64,000 nt of DNA from Streptococcus vicugnae (GCF_016461705.1 NZ_JAEMHW010000001.1:558001-622000), one strand, 5' to 3'; positions 53,362-64,000 are shown, counted from the first letter of the stretch. Translations and numbers: made by a program. The notes: generated by a model from the letters alone, not told the origin.

Positions 53362-54633
53362 TCAATGTAAGAATTGGATTAAGATTCCACCTAGAATGAG
53401 GACAATAGCCCCTCCTAGTCGATTCGCCATTTGAGCAAAGGCAATCATTTCCATGCGGTTTGCGGCTGAAAGTACAGCAATATTTCCGGTACCACCCATA
53501 GAATTATTAATCATACCAGAACCAATAGCTGTTTCAACTGGATACATACCTAGAACCTTACCAAAAATCCAGCTAGCAAGTCCCATTGAAACAACAGATG
53601 TTAGACTGATAAGAACGAATTGCCATGTCATAGCTTGCGCAAGTGATGTTAGATCAATCATTGCAAGTCCAATTCCAGCTAAAACAGCATGCGTTAAATT
53701 CACCATAATCACACGGTTAAACATGACTACAGCTTCTTCTAATGGTTTTGGAACGATATCAAGTGCTTTGAGGATAAACACAATGATAATCATAAAGGCG
53801 TAACTATGCACTTTAGGAATCAAAGCGTTCAAAATCACACCTACAAGGAAAAGAGCAAACGCAATCAACATTCCAACACCGATTTTAGTTGGGTCAGGTG
53901 TTACTGGTGCTTTTTCCAACTCATCCTTGCTAACAGGGATAAGTACACCATGTCCATTAAATTTTGTATTAGCAAATCCACGCGCCAACACAATAGCACC
54001 AATAATAGCAAAAATATTTCCTAATGTAGTTGCCGGTGCTAATTGTGACAAGATTGATGAGGCATCTGTGTGAAGTCCAGCTGCGTAGATTTTTGATAAA
54101 GGAACAATCCCTGCTCCCATACCACCTGCCATTTGCGCAAAGGAGATATACATGACAGAATGTCCAAAGCCCTGACCAAGAAGAGCTCCGACAGCACCTG
54201 TTGCAAAGAATCCGACAACCATTGATAAAAGAGCAACAGGGATGAATTTAGCAGATGCTTTCACCAAGAGCTTACGGTTCATTCCTAGAATTGAACCACA
54301 AATAAGGGCAGCAATATAAAAATCTAGGAATCCCCAATCACTCATAAAGGCTGAGGTAGCTGCTACAACTGTCTTCGGGATAAGGCCAGTTGTAGCTAGC
54401 ACTGCAGCTAAAAGAAGGGTAAATACAGAGCCACCACCAAGATAGGTATTCCAAAATGGTAATCTTTCACCAAGGAAGTAAAAGAGATGCCCTAAAACAA
54501 CTAACATAAAGGTAATTCCCACCATGTTCAGTGGCAATTTATCCATAGCGATAACAGCAGCTAAGACGATAACCAGAGCCGTATAAAGGGGCAATGAAAT
54601 ACCCGCGATTTTAACATCAGAGAATTTTTTCAT
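53362..54633 (-). CDS. mleP: Malate permease, 2-hydroxycarboxylate transporter family
   Basis: A 423-aa, 11-segment transporter with the two GGxG re-entrant loop motifs of the 2HCT family: AQMAGGMGAGIVPLS (about 168) and INNSMGGTGNIAVLSAANRM (about 380). In malolactic loci this permease exchanges malate for lactate or takes up malate. It lies 21 bp after mleS and is cotranscribed with it. Confidence 0.9.
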   Translation of the reverse strand: MKKFSDVKIAGISLPLYTALVIVLAAVIAMDKLPLNMVGITFMLVVLGHLFYFLGERLPFWNTYLGGGSVFTLLLAAVLATTGLIPKTVVAATSAFMSDWGFLDFYIAALICGSILGMNRKLLVKASAKFIPVALLSMVVGFFATGAVGALLGQGFGHSVMYISFAQMAGGMGAGIVPLSKIYAAGLHTDASSILSQLAPATTLGNIFAIIGAIVLARGFANTKFNGHGVLIPVSKDELEKAPVTPDPTKIGVGMLIAFALFLVGVILNALIPKVHSYAFMIIIVFILKALDIVPKPLEEAVVMFNRVIMVNLTHAVLAGIGLAMIDLTSLAQAMTWQFVLISLTSVVSMGLASWIFGKVLGMYPVETAIGSGMINNSMGGTGNIAVLSAANRMEMIAFAQMANRLGGAIVLILGGILIQFLH

Positions 54634-54654
54634 ACGAATGGTTATCCTCCTTCA

Positions 54655-56277
54655 TTAATATTTTGGATACCATTTAAGGTCACGAACAGCTTTAGCCATA
54701 TCTTTTTCTTCAGCTTGAGCTAAACCTTGTTCTTGAGCTTTTTTAGCAACAGCTTCCGCAACTTTGATAGAAACTTCAGCAACGTATTGGAATGGAGGAA
54801 GAACAGGTGCACCTGGTTGACCTGGATCTACAAGACCACTTAGTGAGTGAGCTGCAGCACCAATCATTTCATCTGTAAGAAGTGAAGCTTCTGAAGCCAA
54901 CATACCAAGACCAAGACCTGGGTAGATCAAAGCGTTGTTAGCTTGTCCGATTTGGTAATCAACACCTTTGTAGCTTACTGTACCTGAAGGCACACCAGTA
55001 GCAACGAATGCTTTACCGTCTGACCATTCGATAACTTGTTGGGCAGTTGCTTCTAATTTCTTAGTTGGGTTTGAAATTGGGAAGATAACTGGGCGTTCAG
55101 TGTTTTCGCACATAGCTTCAACAACTTCTTTTGTGAAGGCACCAGCATCTGTAGATGTACCAACCAAGATTGTTGGTTTAACTGTTTTAATAACGTTAAG
55201 AAGGCTAGTCATATCACCGCAGTCAGCGAAATCTTCACGTTTTTTAGCAAATGGTTTTTGAGCAGGTGTCAAATCTTCCATGTCATCAAAAAGAAGACCT
55301 TGTTTATCAATCATGAAGAAGTGTTTGTAAGCTTCTTCTGGTGTCAAACCTTCTGAAACCATTTCGGCGTGAACACGGTCAGCAATACCAGCACCAGCAG
55401 ATCCACCACCGTAGCATAGGTAAACTTGATCAGTTAATTTTTCACCAGTGATGTCCATGGCACCAAAGATACCACCAAGAACAACGATACCAGTTCCTTG
55501 AATGTCATCGTTAAATGTTGGAATTTCTTTTTTGTATTTGTTAAGAATGTTAGCAGCATTTGAACGACCGAAATCTTCCCAGTGAAGGTACAATTTAGGG
55601 AACATGTTTTCAGCTGTTTGAACGAATTTGTCGATGAATTCGTAGTATTGATCACCAGTTACACGTTCGTGGCGGTTACCAAGATACATTGGGTTTTCCA
55701 AAAGTTCTTTACGGTTTGTACCAGCGTCGATAACAATTGGCATAACTGAAGCAGGGTCAATACCAGCTGCAGCTGTGTAAATCATCAATTTACCAACAGA
55801 GATATCCACACCTTGTACACCCCAGTCACCGATACCAAGGATACCTTCAGCATCTGTTACAACGATCAAACGGATATCGCGGTCGCCAGCAGCATTACGC
55901 AATGTTTCTTCGATGTTTTCTGGGTGGTTGATATCAAGGTATGCAGCGTATTGTGGATCAACGTACAATTCACTGTATTCTTCGATTGTTTCAGCGATAA
56001 CTGGATCGTATACAATTGGGTTGAATTCAACGATGTGTTGGTTGAATAGGTAGTAGAAAAGTGTACGGTTAGTGTTGAAGATCTCCATCAAGAAATGACG
56101 TTTTTCAAGATTTGATGGCTTACGCAAGAAATGTTGGTAAGCTTGTTCAGCTTGTTCTTCGATTGTTTGAACGTAAGGCGGTAAAATACCAAGCAAGCCA
56201 AGTTCTTTACGTTCTTCCATAGTAAAGGCAGTACCTTTATTTAAAAACGGGTTGTTTAGAATTTCATGTCCACGCAT
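54655..56277 (-). CDS. mleS: Malolactic enzyme
   Basis: A 540-aa member of the malic enzyme family. The N-terminus [19 protein letters not shown] is characteristic of malolactic rather than ordinary malic enzymes, and the NAD site [10 protein letters not shown] and metal ligands ([17 protein letters not shown]) are present. It converts L-malate to L-lactate and CO2, raising pH and energy in acid. AGGAGG lies 7 nt before the ATG at 56277. Forms mleS-mleP with mleR divergent. Confidence 0.93.
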   Translation of the reverse strand: MRGHEILNNPFLNKGTAFTMEERKELGLLGILPPYVQTIEEQAEQAYQHFLRKPSNLEKRHFLMEIFNTNRTLFYYLFNQHIVEFNPIVYDPVIAETIEEYSELYVDPQYAAYLDINHPENIEETLRNAAGDRDIRLIVVTDAEGILGIGDWGVQGVDISVGKLMIYTAAAGIDPASVMPIVIDAGTNRKELLENPMYLGNRHERVTGDQYYEFIDKFVQTAENMFPKLYLHWEDFGRSNAANILNKYKKEIPTFNDDIQGTGIVVLGGIFGAMDITGEKLTDQVYLCYGGGSAGAGIADRVHAEMVSEGLTPEEAYKHFFMIDKQGLLFDDMEDLTPAQKPFAKKREDFADCGDMTSLLNVIKTVKPTILVGTSTDAGAFTKEVVEAMCENTERPVIFPISNPTKKLEATAQQVIEWSDGKAFVATGVPSGTVSYKGVDYQIGQANNALIYPGLGLGMLASEASLLTDEMIGAAAHSLSGLVDPGQPGAPVLPPFQYVAEVSIKVAEAVAKKAQEQGLAQAEEKDMAKAVRDLKWYPKY

Positions 56278-56331
56278 GATTTTTCCTCCTGATAGTATAT
56301 TAAATATGTAGAAAGATCTTATGCGGGTCAT

Positions 56332-56354
56332 TATAAACTTCCAAACTTCTTATA
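56332..56354. promoter_or_regulatory. Candidate MleR operator
   Basis: TATAA-N13-TTATA dyad in the mleR-mleS gap, of the form bound by LysR regulators. Confidence 0.45.
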
Positions 56355-56434
56355 GTCAAACCCATCAGTTTTAATAAATAATATTTATAAGTAGAATCCC
56401 AAAGAATATGATAAAATAAGTCAAGGAGGTAGGC

Positions 56435-57316
56435 ATGAACTTACGTGATTTAGAGTATTTTTACCAGTTAGCCAAATCAAAATCCTATACTGGAACAGCG
56501 CAGCATTTCAAGGTCAGCCAACCGACAATTTCTTACGCTATCAAACGTTTAGAAAAAGAGTTGGACTGTGACTTAGTCATTAAAGATCCTTCGCACCGTA
56601 CTGCCGAATTAACCTTACAAGGTGATATTTTCCAAAGTCACGTGGAGGATGTCTTACTACAAATCAAAACAGCAGTTAATGAGGTTCACCAATCACTCAA
56701 TCCTATGACGACCGTTGGTTTCCCGCCCATTATCTGTAATTATATTTTGACTGAATTGCTGGAACAAAATGAAAACTTGGAACCTTTTTCACAGGTAAAA
56801 GCCATTCGTGGCGGTTCAAATAGCCTCATGATGAAATTGCTCGATGGACAAATTGATTTTAGTCTGCTTGGCTCACTAGCTCCTTTAAAAAATGACCAAT
56901 TGGTCATCCGACAACTCTTCAAAAAAGATTTTTACGTTGTCCTTTCTAAAAATCATCCACTAGCTAAACAAAAAGAATTATCATTCCAAGATATTCTCTT
57001 TGAAAAATTCATTCTGCTAGATGAACACAACATCCACTTAACAGCTTTCAACCAGTTAAATCATCGCTATCACGACCAAGCATCTGTCTTATTCAAAATC
57101 GATGATGTGTCAGTAATCAAGCAAATGGTTGCTGAAAACATGGGAATTTCACTTTTATCTGATATTGCTCTTGCTAGTGATTCTGATCAACTCGTCAAAA
57201 TCCCATTAGCAAAAGAGGATAGCATCACATTTTACGTCAGCTATGCCCATTCAAAACATGCTGTTTTATCAGATGAAACTGAAAAACTGATTGATTTGAT
57301 TGAAAAAGTGTCATAG
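56435..57316 (+). CDS. mleR: LysR regulator MleR
   Basis: A 293-aa LysR-type regulator: HTH (residues 1-60, KSYTGTAQHFKVSQPTISYAIKRLEKEL) and a ligand-binding domain. Divergent from mleS-mleP, as in S. mutans, where MleR activates malolactic genes with malate as signal. AAGGAGG precedes the ATG. Confidence 0.92.
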   Translation: MNLRDLEYFYQLAKSKSYTGTAQHFKVSQPTISYAIKRLEKELDCDLVIKDPSHRTAELTLQGDIFQSHVEDVLLQIKTAVNEVHQSLNPMTTVGFPPIICNYILTELLEQNENLEPFSQVKAIRGGSNSLMMKLLDGQIDFSLLGSLAPLKNDQLVIRQLFKKDFYVVLSKNHPLAKQKELSFQDILFEKFILLDEHNIHLTAFNQLNHRYHDQASVLFKIDDVSVIKQMVAENMGISLLSDIALASDSDQLVKIPLAKEDSITFYVSYAHSKHAVLSDETEKLIDLIEKVS

Positions 57317-57328
57317 CAAATAAAACAA

Positions 57329-57360
57329 AAAACTCAACCCGATAGGGTTGAGTTTTTCCA
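57329..57360. terminator. Bidirectional terminator between mleR and dltD
   Basis: AAAAACTCAACCC-GATA-GGGTTGAGTTTTT between convergent genes. Confidence 0.92.
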
Positions 57361-57370
57361 TGTTGAATTT

Positions 57371-58636
57371 TTAATAGAATGAATCAGGCTCTTTGGTGTA
57401 ATTTGCCCATTTTTTACTTAGAAATTGTTTGTTGATTTGGTAGCTTGGTTTACTTTGCTTTTCAGTCAAGAACGGGTTAACAGCCTTATCCATAGCTACC
57501 CAGCCATTCCAGCCCATGTGGATAGTATCTTGCATGAAGTAAGCCTTATCACCATCTCTTGAGAAATCAGCAATATTTTTAAATCCTTGACTTTGCAACT
57601 GGTATTTGATTTTTTCAACTGCTTTTTGGTACATGTCTTCGTTAAGCCCTGTATAATCTGACCATTTGCTATTAACAGGTGGGATAACAAAAAGAACATT
57701 CGTATTGTTTTGAGCAAATTGGTTCAATACCAATTGTAGATCGTTGTACTCCGGTGATTTTAAGTAGTTAAATTTACGTTGGGAATTTTTGAGATCCTTC
57801 AATCTTGGCTTAATGCGGATATCATAAAAACCATTATCGATGCCGAAAGTGTTACCGCTACTTGCCTTTTTACCAGCTGCTGTCGCCTCTTTTTCTAAAC
57901 AGTGATATGAAAAAGCATTTGGGAGTTTTTTAGCTTGAGTAACTACTTTGCTATCGTAATGATCAATCACAGAAACGCGACTGAAAAAAGCATCTTCTTT
58001 TTGATAAACAACACTTTGAGTTCTGAGTTTTCTCTTATCAGCTGCTGATAATTTTTTGCCTTCAGCTACTTTTTCCATCATGTCTTTGAATGAAGACTCT
58101 GGATAAAGTTTCAAGAAACGTTTAGCAGCATAACGATCATAAGCTGTTCCTGTTTGGCTTTGCAAGAAATCAATGGCTTGTCCACTGCTAAAATAGGTTT
58201 GAAATGCAGCCGCATTTGCTCCTTTAGACGTAAACCACTGAGGTGAAATGAAATAAACAGCCTGCTTATTTTTCAGCTCACCATTAATTTGTTGAATGCC
58301 ATAAAAGTGTGTCAATGAAGCAGATCCTCTTTGACCAAGCAAATATGGTGTATAAGAACGATTGTAAGCTTCTGCAATGACAGAAGGGTGCATTTTATCA
58401 AAGCGCAGCCACTCACTTGAACCAAAGAAAGGAACGAAACGATGATTTGGATCCGTTAAAGCACGAACCTTTTTATATTTGCTCTTAAAACCTGTTTTGC
58501 TTAAGGAAACAGCATCTTTCTTTTCAACTTCTAGGGAGTGAGATTTATTGGAAACAGAGACACTGCCAAGGATAATGAATACAAGTAACAGAGCACAAAT
58601 AACTGGTCCTAGAATTTGCCAGAGGCGTTTAAGCAT
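57371..58636 (-). CDS. dltD: D-alanyl-lipoteichoic acid biosynthesis protein DltD
   Basis: A 421-aa protein with an N-terminal membrane anchor (about 10-30) and an extracellular SGNH-type domain with [10 protein letters not shown] (catalytic serine, about 71), and D-x-x-H near the C-terminus ([12 protein letters not shown]). DltD works in the last step of D-alanine transfer to teichoic acid. Overlaps dltC by 8 nt. Confidence 0.95.
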   Translation of the reverse strand: MLKRLWQILGPVICALLLVFIILGSVSVSNKSHSLEVEKKDAVSLSKTGFKSKYKKVRALTDPNHRFVPFFGSSEWLRFDKMHPSVIAEAYNRSYTPYLLGQRGSASLTHFYGIQQINGELKNKQAVYFISPQWFTSKGANAAAFQTYFSSGQAIDFLQSQTGTAYDRYAAKRFLKLYPESSFKDMMEKVAEGKKLSAADKRKLRTQSVVYQKEDAFFSRVSVIDHYDSKVVTQAKKLPNAFSYHCLEKEATAAGKKASSGNTFGIDNGFYDIRIKPRLKDLKNSQRKFNYLKSPEYNDLQLVLNQFAQNNTNVLFVIPPVNSKWSDYTGLNEDMYQKAVEKIKYQLQSQGFKNIADFSRDGDKAYFMQDTIHMGWNGWVAMDKAVNPFLTEKQSKPSYQINKQFLSKKWANYTKEPDSFY

Positions 58637-58868
58637 TGCGAAGTTCCTCTATTCCAGCAATGATTTTATTAGCAGTATTCCAATCATCACGTCCAAATTC
58701 TGAAATTGGAATTTCAATATCAAAATGACTTTCCAATTCAACAATCAATTCGACAGTTCCCATACTATCAAGGACGCCTGCATCAAACAAATCTTCATCC
58801 ATCATGTCTGAAACGTCTTCCATAAAAAGATCATCAATAATTGCTAATACATCTAATTTAATATCCAT
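58629..58868 (-). CDS. dltC: D-alanyl carrier protein DltC
   Basis: A 79-aa acyl-carrier-type protein with the phosphopantetheine serine in [10 protein letters not shown] (Ser35). It carries D-alanine activated by DltA to DltB. Position between dltB and dltD is standard. Confidence 0.97.
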   Translation of the reverse strand: MDIKLDVLAIIDDLFMEDVSDMMDEDLFDAGVLDSMGTVELIVELESHFDIEIPISEFGRDDWNTANKIIAGIEELRNA

Positions 58869-58894
58869 TTGCTAAACTCCTTTATATTGAATTT

Positions 58895-60157
58895 TTATTT
58901 TGCAGGTGGTTGAGGGAACCATAATTGATCCAAGAACCCTGAAAATAGTAAGAACGACAACATCACAACGTTAAATGTGATGAAAATACCAAGACCTTGT
59001 GTCCATTTATTATCAGGTAATGGCGATAAGCCTTGTTTTTTGCGCTCACGATTGATTTTTTTCTTCTTGCGAACCCATACATCATTAATCACAAGACCCA
59101 CACCATGAAATAGTCCATAAGCGATATAGTACCACGTTAAGCCATGCCAAAATCCCATGATTAACATGTTAATAATATAAGCGACGCTTGATGTGACATT
59201 GCGATTTTTAAAAACTTTGTGCTTAACCAAAACCTTAACCAAACGCATGAAAACAAAATCACGGAACCAGAAAGACAAACTCATGTGCCAACGGTTCCAA
59301 AATTCCTTCAAATCACGTGATTTAAATGGTTGGTTAAAGTTAACTGGGCTCTTGATTCCCATTAGATTTGAAATAGCTAATGCAAACATACTATAACCTG
59401 CAAAGTCAAAGAATAAATCAAACCCATAGGTATACATCACACCCAAAGTAGCAATGTTAAACACACCGTCCATTTCTAGCGCTTCTTCCTTTAGCGACGC
59501 CATCAAAAGTGTTCCAAAGATGTAAGCTAGAATAAACTTATAAAGGAATCCCAGCATTAAATAACGAACACTCTCTTCAAGCATATCAAGCAGTTCATCT
59601 TTTTCAGGAATGTTCTCATAGTCTTCATCAAAGCGGTTAAAACGATCAATCGGACCACTTGAAAAAGTTGGCATAAAGAGAAGAAAACGCAAAAATTGCC
59701 ATAAACTAAACTCTTTTAAAACACCATCTCGCATCTCCATAATCGTCCCAACCGCACGGAAGGTTAGGTAGGAAATACCTAAAAATCCAAAGAGCGATTG
59801 ATGATTATCGATAGTCATTAATGGAGTAACCTTAGTCCAAGCCAAAGGTAAAATAGCTAGAAAAACACTAAGGTAAAAAATCCATTTGTTATTATGATTT
59901 TTTCGGTAAGTTTTGTAAGCAAAAACAAGAAATACTTGCCAGACAACATAAGCTAACAGAGAAGTTATTTGATGAAGATTTTTCCCCGTCAACATTAAAA
60001 TGATAAAAGCCAGGCTAACCAAAGCTTCATAAACGGGAAATCTTTTTTTGAAAAAAAGTCCGATAAAGATAGGTAAAACTGCCACAATCAGATAAAGAAA
60101 ATATTGCGGATTTCCGTAAGCTTCTAAGTGCGGCAATTGATGGAGAAACTCAATCAT
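58895..60157 (-). CDS. dltB: D-alanyl transfer MBOAT protein DltB
   Basis: A 420-aa multi-span MBOAT acyltransferase with [16 protein letters not shown] (about 296) and the catalytic histidine region [14 protein letters not shown] (about 343). It moves D-alanine from DltC across the membrane. ATG overlaps the dltA end by 4 nt. Confidence 0.96.
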   Translation of the reverse strand: MIEFLHQLPHLEAYGNPQYFLYLIVAVLPIFIGLFFKKRFPVYEALVSLAFIILMLTGKNLHQITSLLAYVVWQVFLVFAYKTYRKNHNNKWIFYLSVFLAILPLAWTKVTPLMTIDNHQSLFGFLGISYLTFRAVGTIMEMRDGVLKEFSLWQFLRFLLFMPTFSSGPIDRFNRFDEDYENIPEKDELLDMLEESVRYLMLGFLYKFILAYIFGTLLMASLKEEALEMDGVFNIATLGVMYTYGFDLFFDFAGYSMFALAISNLMGIKSPVNFNQPFKSRDLKEFWNRWHMSLSFWFRDFVFMRLVKVLVKHKVFKNRNVTSSVAYIINMLIMGFWHGLTWYYIAYGLFHGVGLVINDVWVRKKKKINRERKKQGLSPLPDNKWTQGLGIFITFNVVMLSFLLFSGFLDQLWFPQPPAK

Positions 60158-61692
60158 CGACTATTTACCTCGTTCATCAAGCCCTTGATATCAATTTTTC
60201 CATTTGGTGTCAACGGTAGGCTTTCGCGATAAAGAAATTTTGAAGGCATCATATAATCCATCATGACATCTTTCAAATCTTCTTTGATAGCCTTAGTGAT
60301 ATCCAATTGACGTTCAAATTGCTCTGAAACTCCCTCTTTCAACACCACATAAGCTAGGAGATTTTGTACCTTGTGGTCTTTGTTATAGCGAGGAACAGCG
60401 ACAGCAGACTTGATGTATTCTGATTTGTTAAGATTTTGAGAAACTTCTTCAAGCTCAATGCGGTAACCGTTGAATTTGATTTGGAAATCCATACGTCCAC
60501 CATATAGCAAGAGACCTTCATCAGTCATCACTCCTAAATCACCTGTGTGATAGGCTGGTAATCCTTCAAACTCAAAAAATGCAGCTTGGGTACGTTCTGG
60601 ATTATTGAGGTATCCTTTTGAGACCGCTGGACCAGACACAATAATTTCACCTTGTTCACCATTTGGAAGAGCTTTACCATTTTCATCAATAACAAAGGTT
60701 GGTGAATCTTCTTTAGTATATCCAATCGGCAGACGTTTACATGTTTTCAACATCTCATCTGTGATAGCTACCGCAGAAAGCGCAACTGTAGCTTCTGTTG
60801 GACCATAAGCATTAACAATGCGTGCTTTAGGGAAACGGCTACGCAATTTTTGAGCTGTTTTTACTGTTAACTCTTCCCCATCGAAATAAAAATGTGTCAG
60901 ATGTGGCAATGTCTCTTGATTGAAGTCAGTTGACAACATGGCCATATCAGCAAATGATGGTGTTGATGTCCAAACCTCAATCGGCAATTTATTAATGGTT
61001 GTAAAGAGTCGCTTGAAGTCAGTTGTTAATTCTTTCGGAAGAGCAAAGAGTGTCCCACCAAGTGCTAAAGTTGGTGCCCAATACATGACTGACAAGTCAA
61101 ACGAATATGGTGGTTGTGCCAACATTTGTGGACGTTCTGGTACTGAAAACTCTTTATCCGAAATCATCCAATTGGTAAAGCTAAGCAGGTTATCATGGGA
61201 AATTTGAACCCCTTTTGGTTTACCCGTTGTCCCAGAAGTAAAGATAATATAATAATTATCATCACCTTTAACAGGATGAGTCAATTGATATTCAGATTTT
61301 TGTGCAAAAATCGTTTGTAATTGGTCAAGTGTAATCATTGGAATATTAGTTATTTCCAAAGGAAAGTCACCTACTGCAATAATCAAGCTTGGCTCAGCTA
61401 CTTCTAAAATAGCTTCAATACGTTCAAGAGCTGAATGTTGGTCAACTGGAATATAAGCATGTCCAGATTTTGTCAACGCTACAAAAGTAGCTAACATATC
61501 ATACTCTTGTCCTCCAAAAACAAGAACAGGAGATTTTTCTTCCAGCTTCAAAAAATCAATATAAGCTGCTAGAGAATCTGAATTTTCCTTCAAGTCACGG
61601 TAAGTATGAACTTCCCCTAAGACATTGTAGACTGGAAAATCGCCTTGTATCTGAGCAAAATGCTCAATTTTCTCAATCATATCGTGTAACAT
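60154..61692 (-). CDS. dltA: D-alanine--DltC ligase
   Basis: A 512-aa adenylating enzyme with [13 protein letters not shown] (about 152), [10 protein letters not shown] (about 293) and YHTGDLG (about 380). It activates D-alanine with ATP and loads DltC. AAAGG lies 10 nt before the ATG at 61692. First fully intact gene after dltX. Confidence 0.97.
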   Translation of the reverse strand: MLHDMIEKIEHFAQIQGDFPVYNVLGEVHTYRDLKENSDSLAAYIDFLKLEEKSPVLVFGGQEYDMLATFVALTKSGHAYIPVDQHSALERIEAILEVAEPSLIIAVGDFPLEITNIPMITLDQLQTIFAQKSEYQLTHPVKGDDNYYIIFTSGTTGKPKGVQISHDNLLSFTNWMISDKEFSVPERPQMLAQPPYSFDLSVMYWAPTLALGGTLFALPKELTTDFKRLFTTINKLPIEVWTSTPSFADMAMLSTDFNQETLPHLTHFYFDGEELTVKTAQKLRSRFPKARIVNAYGPTEATVALSAVAITDEMLKTCKRLPIGYTKEDSPTFVIDENGKALPNGEQGEIIVSGPAVSKGYLNNPERTQAAFFEFEGLPAYHTGDLGVMTDEGLLLYGGRMDFQIKFNGYRIELEEVSQNLNKSEYIKSAVAVPRYNKDHKVQNLLAYVVLKEGVSEQFERQLDITKAIKEDLKDVMMDYMMPSKFLYRESLPLTPNGKIDIKGLMNEVNSR

Positions 61693-61707
61693 GAACAGTT
61701 TACCTTT

Positions 61708-61830
61708 CTAAAACTCATTGTAGATGAAATTACCTTGACCACGACCAAGATAACTGAAAAAATAAATTAAAACCGTAAAAATCACAAAATAAAACAAGGT
61801 TTTTAATACAAATCAAGTAGTATCCTTCAT
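61708..61830 (-). pseudogene. dltX: dltX with an in-frame stop at codon 6
   Basis: Starting from the ATG at 61830 (GGAG ribosome site), the frame reads MKDTT, TGA (61813-61815), then FVLKTLFYFVIFTVLIYFFS and YLGRGQGNFIYNEF to a TAG at 61708. Size, single membrane segment and the FIYNEF end are those of DltX, the small membrane protein required with DltABCD for D-alanylation in several Firmicutes. The premature stop should abolish it unless a downstream TTG (29-aa product) is used or the base is an error. Confidence 0.85.
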
Positions 61831-61839
61831 TGAAACTCC

Positions 61840-62994
61840 TTATTTAATTGGTAGTTGCACCTCAAACGTTAAATTACCGTCAACTTGCCAAACTTTGATA
61901 CTGCCTTTGTGTTTTTCCACAATAGCCTTAGCAATCGCCAATCCTAAACCAAAACTTGAACTACTGTTACGAGAATCTTCAGCCTGATAGAAACGTTCAA
62001 AAAGATTATTTAACACATCATCTGGGTAGACTTGGCTAGGATTTGACACTCGTAAAATAGCCGTTTTCTTTTCTTGCAGCAAATCGACCTTAATCTTTCC
62101 CTTGTCCAAAGAATGCTTAATCGCATTATCCAAAAGAATAGTAATTAACTGTTTCAACTGAGATTCTTGTCCGAGAACTTCAATATTTTCTGAAATATTG
62201 TCCTCAATTAATTTGCCTTCTTCATAGGCCAAGCTTTCGTAACTCAGAATCATTTCTTGGCAAATGCTTGAAAAATTAATTTTGTCAAAATGAGCTCTGC
62301 CATCTTTATCAAGTTTAGATAAGCCAAGGAGCTCTTGAATCAAATGTTCCATTCGCTTCGTTTCAGAAAGAATATGATTCAAGTAACGATTAGAGGTAAT
62401 TTGACTTTGCAAAACTTGAGCATTAGCACGAATAGAAGCAATTGGTGTTTTCAATTCATGGCTAGCGTCTGAAACAAAACGTTTCTCACGATCAATGGCA
62501 TCTTGAGCTGGTTGAACGATAAAACGTGATAGGTAGATACTAACTCCCGTAAGCAAAAGAAGGCCAAAAATAACATAAACAGTAACCAGAAAAACTTGAG
62601 CATAAGAAGCTGAATAGCTTGAAAAATCAATAAAGACAAGTTGCCAAGTTCCATCTTTTGTTTCTTTCAAAGAATAGATGTAATCATGCCATTTCCAACT
62701 CTTTTTACCTCTTTTTAACAAATCTTTGCTGACTTCTTTAACCTCTTTATTGGTTAAAAAAGTGTTGTTAACTTGAATATCTGGTTTGTCATTTTCATCA
62801 ATGGTGACAAAAGCAATGGCTTCGTCAGTATTTTCTTTGACATAACCATTAGCAGCCACCAATTTAACAATCCGATAAGTATCATACTCATCCCAATATT
62901 TGTCATAACGTTCACTAATGACCAATAACACCAAAACCATGGCGGTTAACATGGACATCGTAATCAAGACAAATTTTAGCCGAAGATTCTTCAT
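61840..62994 (-). CDS. dltS: Sensor histidine kinase DltS
   Basis: A 384-aa kinase: membrane segment (about 7-27), extracellular sensor domain (28-125), second segment (126-160), HisKA with SHELKTPIASIRA (histidine about 180) and HATPase (NAIKHS, GLGLAIAK). It sits directly upstream of dltXABCD as DltS does in S. agalactiae, where it responds to loss of D-alanylation. Overlaps dltR by 4 nt. Confidence 0.88.
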   Translation of the reverse strand: MKNLRLKFVLITMSMLTAMVLVLLVISERYDKYWDEYDTYRIVKLVAANGYVKENTDEAIAFVTIDENDKPDIQVNNTFLTNKEVKEVSKDLLKRGKKSWKWHDYIYSLKETKDGTWQLVFIDFSSYSASYAQVFLVTVYVIFGLLLLTGVSIYLSRFIVQPAQDAIDREKRFVSDASHELKTPIASIRANAQVLQSQITSNRYLNHILSETKRMEHLIQELLGLSKLDKDGRAHFDKINFSSICQEMILSYESLAYEEGKLIEDNISENIEVLGQESQLKQLITILLDNAIKHSLDKGKIKVDLLQEKKTAILRVSNPSQVYPDDVLNNLFERFYQAEDSRNSSSSFGLGLAIAKAIVEKHKGSIKVWQVDGNLTFEVQLPIK

Positions 62995-63680
62995 GATGAG
63001 CCTTCTTTCTCTCCATCTTCTAGCGAATATCCAACACCTTTGGTTGTTTTAATGGCGGCACTTGCTGCCAAAAACCGAAGTTTTTTACGTAAAAAAGAGA
63101 TAAAGACTTCCAGCTGATTATAATCTGATTCATCCAAAGGTCCCCAGACCTTCAAAATTAACTGGTTTTTAGGAATGATTTTCTGTGGATTACGCATGAA
63201 AGTTTCCATCAAAAGAAACTCTTTATTAGATAGCTTAACATCACGTTCTGCTACTGTTAACTCTCTGGTATCCTGATTTAGTATCAAATTTCCAAACTTG
63301 AGATGATTCACCTGAGTAATCGATGATTGGCGTGTTCGTAATCGAATACGTGCTAACAATTCTTCTGCCTCAAATGGCTTCGTCATGTAATCATCAGCAC
63401 CTAAATCAAGTCCCAAGACCCGATCTTCTAACTGTGATTTGACTGTCAAAAAAATGATTGGTACTTCTATTCCCATTTGGCGCACGCGCTTCAAAACACT
63501 GACACCATCAAGCTTTGGCAACATAATATCCAGAAGAATTAAGTCATAAAGTCCTGTTAAAATATAATCCAGTGCAGACTCACCATCAAAAACCAAATCA
63601 ACTTCATAACGATGATTTTCAAGAATGGCTTGAATCGCCTCCGCAATTCCTTGCTCATCCTCGACCACTAAAATTCTCAA
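62991..63680 (-). CDS. dltR: OmpR-family response regulator DltR
   Basis: A 229-aa regulator with a receiver (Asp in ILLDIMLP, about 51; K in MTKPF) and a winged-helix domain (about 125-225, LSNKEFLLMETFMRNP, VFISFLRKKL). First gene of dltRS-dltXABCD on the minus strand; likely controls the dlt operon. GGAGG precedes the ATG. Confidence 0.88.
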   Translation of the reverse strand: MRILVVEDEQGIAEAIQAILENHRYEVDLVFDGESALDYILTGLYDLILLDIMLPKLDGVSVLKRVRQMGIEVPIIFLTVKSQLEDRVLGLDLGADDYMTKPFEAEELLARIRLRTRQSSITQVNHLKFGNLILNQDTRELTVAERDVKLSNKEFLLMETFMRNPQKIIPKNQLILKVWGPLDESDYNQLEVFISFLRKKLRFLAASAAIKTTKGVGYSLEDGEKEGSS

Positions 63681-64000
63681 CTGGCTCTCCTCCCTTTTTA
63701 CTCAAAACCTAGTATAAAACGCCAAAATTGAATTAACCTTGAAATTTTCTTTATTTTTTTAAGATTGCCTGGTTGAAACTACATCATTTTTACAGGGACT
63801 TATACCAAACCATTATAAGTAAGCCTAGCCCTAAAAGTCCGTGTAAATTGATGAAATTTTAAGGCAAAAATGTGGCAGTTTTCTGTATTCCTAGTTTATA
63901 CTTAATCTCTCCAAATGTCCTTACAAAGCTGTAAGTTAAGCGAAAAACTAAAAAAAGGCTGAGGCTTCTACCTCAAACCTTATATTTCAATCAATTATTA
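63681..64000. other. Non-coding flank upstream of dltR
   Basis: No convincing ORF. A TATACT -10-like sequence on the minus strand (about 63711-63716) may be the dltR promoter. The far end contains the terminator of a gene outside the window. Confidence 0.5.
63951..63981 (-). terminator. Terminator of a minus-strand gene beyond the window
   Basis: TTTGAGG / CCTCAGCC-type stem with seven T on the minus strand; the gene it closes lies to the right. Confidence 0.65.

Noticed and set aside
54655..56277. Annotation as ordinary malic enzyme (maeE) with maeP
   Set aside because: The N-terminus, the 540-residue length and the divergent LysR regulator fit the malolactic locus better; malic enzyme loci usually have a two-component system instead.
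59193..59396. Plus-strand frame inside dltB
   Set aside because: Antisense shadow without start signals.

Overview
The window is chromosomal DNA of a low-GC Firmicute and reads as a Streptococcus of the S. bovis/S. equinus complex, most likely the S. gallolyticus group. Support comes from streptococcal gene orders (tsaB-rimI-tsaD, rpoY-rnjA, glnR-glnA, rpsL-rpsG-fusA-gap-pgk, purR-yhaM-rmuC-thiN-rpe-rsgA), AdcR-type zinc boxes, a dltRS-dltXABCD locus, and a bacteriocin locus whose regulators have the sizes reported for the gallocin system (BlpR 243 aa, BlpS 108 aa) and whose pheromone resembles the gallocin-stimulating peptide GSP. These assignments rest on recall of families; no search was run.

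Layout. 1-8 kb: a truncated DnaQ-like exonuclease, the chromosome-segregation protein RocS, a BaiN-like flavoprotein that appears leaderless, a zinc-independent S14 (rpsN2) flanked by AdcR boxes, a divergent GNAT/MarR pair, the t6A genes tsaB-rimI-tsaD, and rpoY-rnjA. 8-17 kb: a secreted LysM-CHAP protein and nitrogen assimilation (gltB-gltD, glnR-glnA). 17-29 kb: housekeeping genes on the minus strand (pgk, gap, fusA, rpsG, rpsL, purR, yhaM, rmuC, thiN, rpe, rsgA), ending at a tRNA-Ser(CGA) on the plus strand.

29.2-47.3 kb is an AT-rich accessory island lying between rsgA and ksgA (rsmA), which are neighbours in many streptococci. It opens with a gene-free stretch holding five strong hairpins with mutually complementary loops (a candidate large structured RNA or palindromic repeat). 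It continues with a BlpRH-like two-component system lacking an obvious peptide, the gsp pheromone, blpS-blpR-blpH, several short operons of double-glycine bacteriocins and small putative immunity proteins, a secreted CxxC thioredoxin, and the ABC exporter blpA with a frameshifted blpB. I count 12 copies of a 33-bp LytTR direct-repeat operator (two 12-bp halves 21 bp apart) in front of nearly every transcription unit, so one regulon is evident. Repeated promoter and leader sequences, remnants and frameshifts show active recombination and decay.

47.3-64 kb: ksgA, a DUF1697 gene, rnmV, tatD (apparently leaderless), an orphan ABC exporter, an OFA-family MFS transporter, the malolactic locus (mleS-mleP with divergent mleR), and the teichoic acid D-alanylation locus dltR-dltS-dltX-dltA-dltB-dltC-dltD. 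dltX carries an in-frame stop at codon 6.

How it fits together: GSP exported by BlpA/BlpB would activate BlpH/BlpR, which would induce bacteriocin, immunity, exporter and thioredoxin operons through the shared box, with BlpS competing for the same sites. The two-cysteine bacteriocins and the co-regulated exported thioredoxin suggest disulfide formation during maturation. The blpB frameshift predicts that secretion is impaired in this strain unless it is a sequencing error or is bypassed.
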